Shown here: one piece after another, positions 57,818 through 64,000 of the stretch
Numbering within the stretch: the stretch's first letter is position 1
Layout: the number at the start of each line of letters is the position of its first letter
Assembly: GCA_030765065.1 (NCBI GenBank)
Contig: CM060981.1
Coordinates: 227,547,152-227,611,151 of the forward strand
Length of the DNA: 64,000 nt
Direction: 5' to 3'
Source: Deroplatys truncata
Lineage: Eukaryota; Arthropoda; Insecta; Mantodea; Mantidae
Notes under the pieces: generated by a model
The model's database searches: none
The model's input: only the letters and a program-made list of their open reading frames with translations
What the model was told of the DNA's origin: nothing
Position numbers and translations under genes: made by a program

Positions 57818-58030
57818 ATATAGTGAGAAGCTTCAACCTTTTTAGTAATTTGTTTCAAGCTATATTTAAATAAATTATATGTTGTGTTATGCTGAAGCAT
57901 CAAGAGACAAGACTCTGCAAGCTTATTTAGGTTTTGACATGTTGGGACTTGTTTACGAACAAGTGTGTCTGTTTGGGATGTAGCATTGCTGTAGACTGAG
58001 GCAGTCAGTACTAACTCGACAGTGTGCCTG
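57818..58030 (-). CDS. Candidate penultimate exon of the same unidentified protein, cut by a repeat
   Basis: The minus-strand frame reads MSNRHTVELVLTASVYSNAT, later LNKLAESCLLMLQHNTTYNL and VEASHY, and ends at a donor CTATATGTAAAA (GT at 57817-57816). Its 5' side stops at about 58030, where family A copy 9 begins. The open frame continues a few codons into the repeat (MKHMDNK), which is repeat sequence. The exon is therefore probably truncated by the insertion, which would make this gene copy incomplete unless the repeat lies in an intron. Confidence 0.45.
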
Positions 58031-58837
58031 TTCGACATACGCTTATTATCCATATGCTTCATGTCAATCGAGATATCGAGATGTTAATCTTACTGCTAAT
58101 TTTCTTATAGATGCAAGGGGAATTGGTAGGCTTTAAGCGATAGTCAAATATTTTAAGAGCTGGTTGCTATGTGGCACATTCTATTCTCTTTGTATGTGCA
58201 GGACATAAAAAAATGAATAACGAATTTCCATTTGAGAAAAAGTATTGGAAAAGTTAAGGGAATAACAAGCAATATGTCGAAAATGGTTCACTCAACAAAA
58301 AAAAATGTATATGACATAAATTGTGTATTTTAATGCGATCTACATTTTTTATGCAGTAAAATTTTGTCTATCTCTTATGGTTTAACAGTTATGCAAAAGT
58401 CGTTCACAATGAAGAACACTTTCGGAGACATTCCCAGAAAATTCAAGATATACATTTTATTTGTCATGAAAATATCTTAAACATATGACATTTTAATCAA
58501 AATCTTTAGAGCCATTTTTGAGAAAATTAAAATTTTCGAAAAATGTTCCACGTAAAGGGTATTCTGGGGTGCGGAAAGTTTCTTGAAAACCTTCGTGTTG
58601 CATATCTGGAAGGTACTGAACCTCCATACCAAGTTTGGTGTTTACCCGACTGTTCGTTTCTGAGTTATGCTGTTCACAGACACACACACACACACACGGA
58701 CATGTTTCCAAAAATGCTTTTTTTTTGGATTCAGGGGGTCTCAAAATATATATTTCCGGTGAAATCTCGGTATCCAAATTTTGGGTGGAATACAATACTT
58801 CCCCTACTTACTATACGTAGTAGAGAAAGTAAAAATT
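58031..58837 (+). repeat. Family A repeat, copy 9, 5'-truncated
   Basis: It starts inside the family at ACGCTTATTATCCATATGCT and runs to ACGTAGTAGAGAAAGTAAAAA. It includes a (CA)n tract at 58680-58697. Frames at 58493-58820 are repeat sequence. It abuts an exon-like sequence on its left and a decayed multicopy gene on its right. Confidence 0.85.
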
Positions 58838-59372
58838 GTTATGAAGTGTACTTCGGATGCCAAGCTGGTGATCTTGAGAAATTCTGGGCCCCGAATACAT
58901 GCTGTGTGTCATGCGTTAGGTGTCTTACTGGGTGGAATAATGGTACACACCCTATGGAATTTGAAATTCTATGATTTGGAGGGAACCGGAGGACCACTTA
59001 ACTGATTGTTATTTCTGTCTAACGTTAAAGGAATCACATCTAAAACAAAATACACAGCTAAGTATCGGAACTTTCTATTTGCAATGAGGCCGATCTTACG
59101 TAGTATAGAATATCTAGCTGCCAGTAAAAACTCGGAATCTGATTCTGAAAAGCGGACGATAGAAGTGATACTGCATATGAAACAAGTTTTTCATAGAACC
59201 TTACTTCCCAAATCAAAAAGATCTTAATGATTTTATTCGCGATTTAAACCTGTCTAAACAACAATCAGAACTTCTAGCTTCCAAGCTCAAAGATTAGAAT
59301 CTGCTGCAAAAGGGCATAAAAATATGCAGTTATCGTACCCGCCATAGTGATTTCCAAATCCACTTCTCTAAA

Positions 59373-59604
59373 GAAAAATCTGCTGTGTTACACTCACATG
59401 ACTTTCTCTACTCTTGTACAAACTATTTTTACAAACGCTTATTCTCCATATGCTTCATGTTAATCGAGATAAACATTTTGTCGACTCTATCTTATTGCTG
59501 TTGTAGGTGTAAGGGGAGTATGGTAGGGTTTAAGCGATAGTCAAATCCTTTAACAGCTGGTTGCTATGTGGAGCATTGCATTCTCTTTGCATGTCCAGAA
59601 CATA
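59373..59604 (+). repeat. Family A repeat, copy 10, 3'-truncated
   Basis: It has the family 5' end (AAAAATCTGCTGTGTTACAC) and the first 230 bases, then at TGTCCAGAACATAACAAAAA another family A 5' end starts. It lies inside the DEHGERFH-type pseudogene. Confidence 0.8.
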
Positions 59605-60429
59605 ACAAAAATCTGATGTGTTACACTCACATGACTTTCTCTACTCTTGTACAAACTATTTTTACAAAGGCTTATTCTCCATATGCTTCATGTTAATCGA
59701 GATATCAAGATGTTAATCTTATTGCTAATTTTCTTATAGATGCAAGGAGAATTGGTAGACTTTAAGCTATAGTCAAGTATTTTAAGAGCTGGTTGCCATA
59801 TGCAGTATTCCATTCTCTTTGCATTACCAGGACAAAGAAAATGAATAACGAATTCCCATTTGAGAATAAGTATAAGTATTCGAAAATTTAAGGAAACAAC
59901 AAGCAATATCTCGAAAATGGTTCACTTAACAAAAAAAGGTATATGACATAAATTGTGTATTTTAACGCGATCAACGTTTTTGTGCAGTAAAATTTTGTCT
60001 ATCTCTTATTGTTTACCAGTTATGCAGAAGTCGTTCACAATGAAAAATACCTTTGGAGACATTCTCAGAAAATTCGAGATATACATTTTATTAGCCATAA
60101 AAATATCTTAAACATATGATATTTTAATCAAAATCGTTACAGCTATTTTTGAGAAAATTAAAGGTTAATCTGGATTGGAGAGATTTTCTTGAAAACCTTC
60201 GTGTCGCATCTCTGGAAGATAGTGAACCTAAATACCAAGTTTGGTGTTTATCCGACTGTTCGTTTCTGAGTTATGCTGTTCAGACACACACACGGACATG
60301 TTTACAAAAATACTGTTTTTGGATTCAGGAGGCTTCAAAACATATATTATCCGGTGAAATCTCGGTATCGAATTTTTGGGTGGAATACAATACTTCCCCT
60401 ACTTACTATACGTAGTACAGAAAGTAAAA
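59605..60429 (+). repeat. Family A repeat, copy 11
   Basis: A nearly full-length copy, AAATCTGATGTGTTACACTC to ACGTAGTACAGAAAGTAAAAA, directly after copy 10. Frames at 59688-59906 and 60149-60415 are repeat sequence. Confidence 0.85.
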
Positions 60430-61330
60430 AGGTGTAGTGTTCTGTAATGATATATATTCTATAATGGAGGCTTCTGGGCATCCATACAAGCCAGAGTGGT
60501 GATAGTTCATAGAATCTTTGAAAGTTAACCTGAAGGCTGTACTGTTACATACAAGCGATAAATTTCCATAGATATGTGATGCGCACGCTGCTGATATGAA
60601 AGAACATATGACAATATGAAACTTGTGTTAGAAAAATATACAGTATGAAAAACACAGTTGGAGTATCTGTGGAGATTTGAAGGTCATACCTTTATTGCTT
60701 TGTTTGCAACTTAGGTTTACAAAGTTTTGTTCTTTGTTATGCATCTGGGGCAGCAGAGATAAGAAGTCTCACTGCGTTGTAAAATCGTGCCTAAACGAAA
60801 ATCCCTTATTGCTACAAAGAACAACGATTCAAATATCCCATTAGTGAATCCAGCAAGGTATATTCACCTCCATTGAATATTAAACTGGGAGTAATTAAAA
60901 ACATTGTGAAAGCAATGGATAAAATCTCTGATGCATTTAAGTTGCAATAAAAATTTCCCAGAATTAGTGATGGGAAACTACCAGAAGGACGTGGCGCTTT
61001 AATGATGCAAAACTACCATAAATAACATCACTAATTCTTGGTGATAAACGTTTTGAAGCACTGTTAAATCTATTGGAAATAGTGGCTGAGTTTGTGAATT
61101 AATACAAAGCTATGGGATGAAACATGTCTCTCAAGATTCATTTCTGGGGCTCTCATTTGAACTTCGGGTCAGCCAGCGATGAGCACGGCGAGCGCTTTCA
61201 TCGGCAGATTTCTACGATGGGAAAGAGGTAGGTAGGGAAATGGGAGTCCTAGTACTACGGTTGGACCAAGAAAAGGGATATCCCGGATGCAATATATGCT
61301 CAAAAATCATCTACCAGTTTCTAGGAAGCA

Positions 61331-61764
61331 AACATGAGTAGTAGATCAATCACTTTTAATTACATAGTTGTAAATATAATAAAACTTCAAACGAGTATTA
61401 CAAAAACGTCCTGCCTTATGGAAAATATCTGAAAGAATATTTGAATTCAACATGAAAAACACTTCTAGATTCAGTTATTTTTGCTCTTATGAAAGAAAAA
61501 AAAGGTTTTATTTTGTAAACCAGTATTATTGATGAACGGCCAAGCCCACTGACAGTTAATCGTATTTCTGACATACTGTTATCTACATGAGTGTTATAAA
61601 CAAGCTGAACTGAATTTTATCGAACTTAGACAGGTACATGACTATATACAAAAGCGATGTCAAGTGGGACATAGTACAGTGCGAAAGGTAGAATCAGACG
61701 ACTGAAAAATTCAAGTAGTTGCAGCATTGTAAGTCGCCATTAGGGTATATCACCTCAATACAAT
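61331..61764. other. No recognised feature
   Basis: AT-rich sequence between the pseudogene and a SINE. Confidence 0.45.
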
Positions 61765-61985
61765 TTGAGTTCTCCTTGTGAGGTTTACTGGGAAAAATGC
61801 GGATCAGTTGGGGAATTTAATATCGTACCGGCATGTTGCCATAGTAACTCATGGTTAGAGCAACCGGACGGAAACTACGAGATCCATGGTTCAAATCCCA
61901 ACGATGGCGTTGAATTTTTCAGTCGCCTGATTCTATCTTTCCAACCTTGTCCAACACACGGCTTGTGTGATAGAAAAATTAATTA
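61765..61985 (+). mobile_element. SINE-like repeat, family D
   Basis: Block order as in the other copies: GATCAGTTGGGGAATTTAAT, TTGCCATAGTAACTCATGG, ATCCATGGTTCAAATCCCAA (good box B), CCTGATTCTATCTTTCCAA and ACACACGGCTT. The open frame at 61765-62103 is made of the SINE and is not a gene. Confidence 0.65.
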
Positions 61986-62280
61986 CATAGTACAGTGCGT
62001 TCGTTATATTGCTGGTCCATGGACCGCGCGTATGCGTGCTCCAGTCTATTACCCTGGGGGATTTTCCGTTCTAAAACACTCGCGTTACTTACATTCACTA
62101 TAATAAGTACTAACCCTATTATAACTTGTGTTGAAAGTGGTGTCCATGTGCACTGACATAGTCCTAGCATCTTCGGATGAAATTTCCATTCACACGCATT
62201 AAATCCGTCATGTTAGAATCAATGATTGTGAAACCTGTTTGTGGCGTGTCAGGTGTAAGTAAAATGCACTGTTGTATATG

Positions 62281-62655
62281 CTATTTTATAATAATACTGA
62301 TATTGCAACTATGGCGTTCACAGAAGAAAGCGGAACCAACTCATACCACGTGATTTAATCTACGCGGGGAAGATATTCTAATGGCTTTGATTGCCTAAGT
62401 TACATATGGATTCCTACTAGATGAAGTCGGGGTAGCAACGACTTTGCTCCAGCCAATGTAACAATCTTCATTGGCTGGACCAGAGTTCGCTGCTTCTCAG
62501 ACTTCATCCAGTAAGAATCCATTCATATTTAACTTTAGCCAATCAAAGTCATCAGAATATCTTCCACACATGAAGTAAATCACATGGTAGGAGTAGGTTC
62601 CGCTGTACTGTTCTGAACACCTTAGTAGCCATATCAGTTATAGAATAGATTATAA
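62281..62655. mobile_element. Foldback (MITE-like) element
   Basis: The whole stretch is a long imperfect inverted repeat. CTGATATTGCAACTATGGCG pairs with the region ending CTTAGTAGCCATATCAG; GAAGATATTCTAATGGCTTT pairs with AAAGTCATCAGAATATCTTC; and the centre is CAGCCAATG-(10 bases)-CATTGGCTG at 62451-62480. Arms are about 170-185 bp. No clear target duplication was found and nothing is encoded. Confidence 0.7.
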
Positions 62656-63120
62656 GTTAAACACTGTTGTTGCTAGGTGTGTCTGCTGTGGAGCCTACTG
62701 CGGCAATACCGAACGCTTGTCTTGTTCAGTACAAAGAGCACAGTACAGTACGCGCATGTAATTGTTAGTTGATACAGTGCGTACACAACTTGTGTGTATT
62801 ACATTTAATTTTGACTGGCAAATGACGATGTTTCATAACCTCAGATTTTAATTATGTTCATGCAATACTCCTGGGCTACCATTTCTGTCTGTAATTTATT
62901 TAAAGGACATAACTTTGAATATAGTTTCTTTAAGAAACTTAAATAACGTATATACTATTTTTCTATTGATTTCGCAATTTGCTGCTGTTTTCATTTATTT
63001 TATTATATTTTATGGGGCGATTTTAATTTTACTCAGTAGCGGCTCGCGAGTACACATTTTGGAATTTCACAACTACTTCGGCTCTTCAACTACTACGGTT
63101 TTTAGCGCCCCGTTCTACAC
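62656..63120. other. No recognised feature
   Basis: Nothing recognisable. The open frame at 62915-63337 has a hydrophobic start, but its second half is antisense SINE sequence. Confidence 0.45.
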
Positions 63121-63345
63121 GGTCGTGAAAGACCAGACATTTTACTCAAAGGCCTTTGTATCACACATGAGGTTCTTTTACGTGCCGCAAATCTACGACA
63201 GTCGGCTTTACTTTCCTTCCGAAGAAAGCCATGCTAAGGATTTTTACGCCCGAAAAAGTCCATCGCCCTTCGCCGCCCTGCGACCTCGGGAATTAGAGGC
63301 GAGAATGGTATCCCTAGACCAGGGAGGACGACCCTAGCAATAATG
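63121..63345 (-). mobile_element. tRNA-derived SINE, family E, reverse copy
   Basis: Read on the minus strand: GGTCGTCCTCCCTGGTCTAG head, CCCGAGGTCGCAGGGCGGCG at the box B position (degenerate), then TTTTTCGGGCGTAAAAATCC, TTAGCATGGCTTTCTTCGG and GCGGCACGTAAAAGAACCTC. This is the same body as the copy at 18503-18770. Confidence 0.75.
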
Positions 63346-64000
63346 ATGATAAGGATGACGATAATGCATAACAATAAATTATTTTTATGTTTGCTGTTTT
63401 GTGCATAAGTACACCGTGTTAGGTATCAAGATGTGCTGGTGAACGTAATGCCATGTCTCATTTAGAGGAGCAGCGCGGTAGATTTAAATGCTATAGATTT
63501 TAAATTACCACATATGTAGTTATGTTTAATAACATCCAAGTAAAAAGTAACCAATAAATCCTCAAGATGTGGAAAGTTAGGGTGTCCATGTGCTCTTATG
63601 CAGCAGCCGCCACTGATTATACTGCATCTACGACCTCATACTCTTAACCTCAAAATACTTGCTTTGGTACTGTCTTTCTATTCTACGATTTTCTGCAAAT
63701 TGTTTTTCTGCATTGTGTATGTTTTATAACTTAACTTCCCCGTTTCTCTTTTGATGAACAAATACCTCAACAGTATTATATAAATGTTTTAAGACTAAGA
63801 ATGGACCCCGATACCGTCGATACCTTGGTACTCTCGATACTCGGTGGTATCGAAGTATGTCTAATAGTTTGAGATAAACCTTCGATAACTTTACATTACT
63901 GAAAGTGTTGCGTTTAACTTTACGCTAGGAGACTTCACTCTATTGCCTTGCGCATGTCCCCTAAAAGTTGCTGGACCATGGCTCTTGATAGACCTGTGCT
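63346..64000. other. No recognised feature
   Basis: A small cluster of CGATAC/GTATCGA motifs at 63810-63860 is the only visible structure. Confidence 0.45.

Larger units (their letters stand above)
58838..61330 (+). pseudogene. Decayed member of an arthropod multicopy family (DEHGERFH type), split by family A copies
   Basis: The reading frame is recognisable in pieces. An N-terminal Cys-rich part (CYEVYFGCQAGDLEKFWAPN, then CVSCVRCLTGWNNG and, in another frame, DCYFCLT) is followed by DLNDFIRDLNLSKQQSELLA at about 59220-59280. After the inserted repeats come SLKVNLKAVLLH, SICGDLKVIPLL and TKFCSLLCIW (about 60510-60740) and the SASDEHGERFHRQIST block near 61170. The family is abundant in insect and crustacean genomes as uncharacterised proteins, and its function is not established. 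Many stops and frame changes plus a 1-kb interruption (59373-60429) make this a pseudogene. Confidence 0.75.

Noticed and set aside
62915-63337. 140-codon frame with a hydrophobic N-terminus (possible membrane protein)
   Set aside because: Its second half is the antisense strand of a family E SINE, and the hydrophobic part is AT-rich chance sequence.

Overview
The window looks like AT-rich, repeat-laden nuclear DNA from an arthropod, most likely a polyneopteran insect of the cockroach/termite kind. The species is an inference. The evidence is tRNA-derived SINEs, Tc1-like and other TA-flanked DNA transposons, TCAGT-type initiators, an arthropod dispersed gene family (the one with a DEHGERFH block) and a Polinton-type DNA polymerase. 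No bacterial gene organisation is seen. Most of the 64 kb is interspersed repeats; only three short stretches look like host-gene parts.

The centrepiece is a 20.7-kb element at 32499-53244. It has AG...CT ends and a 6-bp target duplication (TGAACC), the hallmarks of a Polinton/Maverick. It is not organised like a normal Polinton. It is a giant near-perfect palindrome with arms of about 8.6 kb around a loop of about 80 bp. Each arm carries one protein-primed family-B DNA polymerase gene and then nested satellite-like blocks, and I recognise no integrase, ATPase, protease or capsid gene. The left polymerase copy reads as whole and the right copy has about one break. The left end carries an extra 3.5 kb of terminal repeat in front of an embedded second terminus. 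The element sits inside an older copy of a roughly 0.8-1.0-kb repeat, called here family A, which recurs about ten times in the window.

Left flank (1-32.5 kb): a possible LINE 3' tail, a mariner-like transposase relic, family A copies, several SINE families, three copies of a 1.05-1.08-kb TG...CA repeat that may be solo LTRs, one clear solo LTR with a 4-bp duplication, an 0.8-kb TIR element, a broken Tc1 element with intact ends, and a candidate first coding exon (signal peptide plus phase-1 splice donor) at 31053-31140.

Right flank (53.2-64 kb): a strong candidate heat-shock promoter on the minus strand (two perfect heat-shock elements, TATA, initiator), a 652-bp TIR element, two minus-strand exons joined by an 81-bp intron that end an unidentified protein, a decayed copy of the DEHGERFH family split by family A copies, a foldback element and a minus-strand SINE. 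Stretches with nothing recognisable are listed as such.
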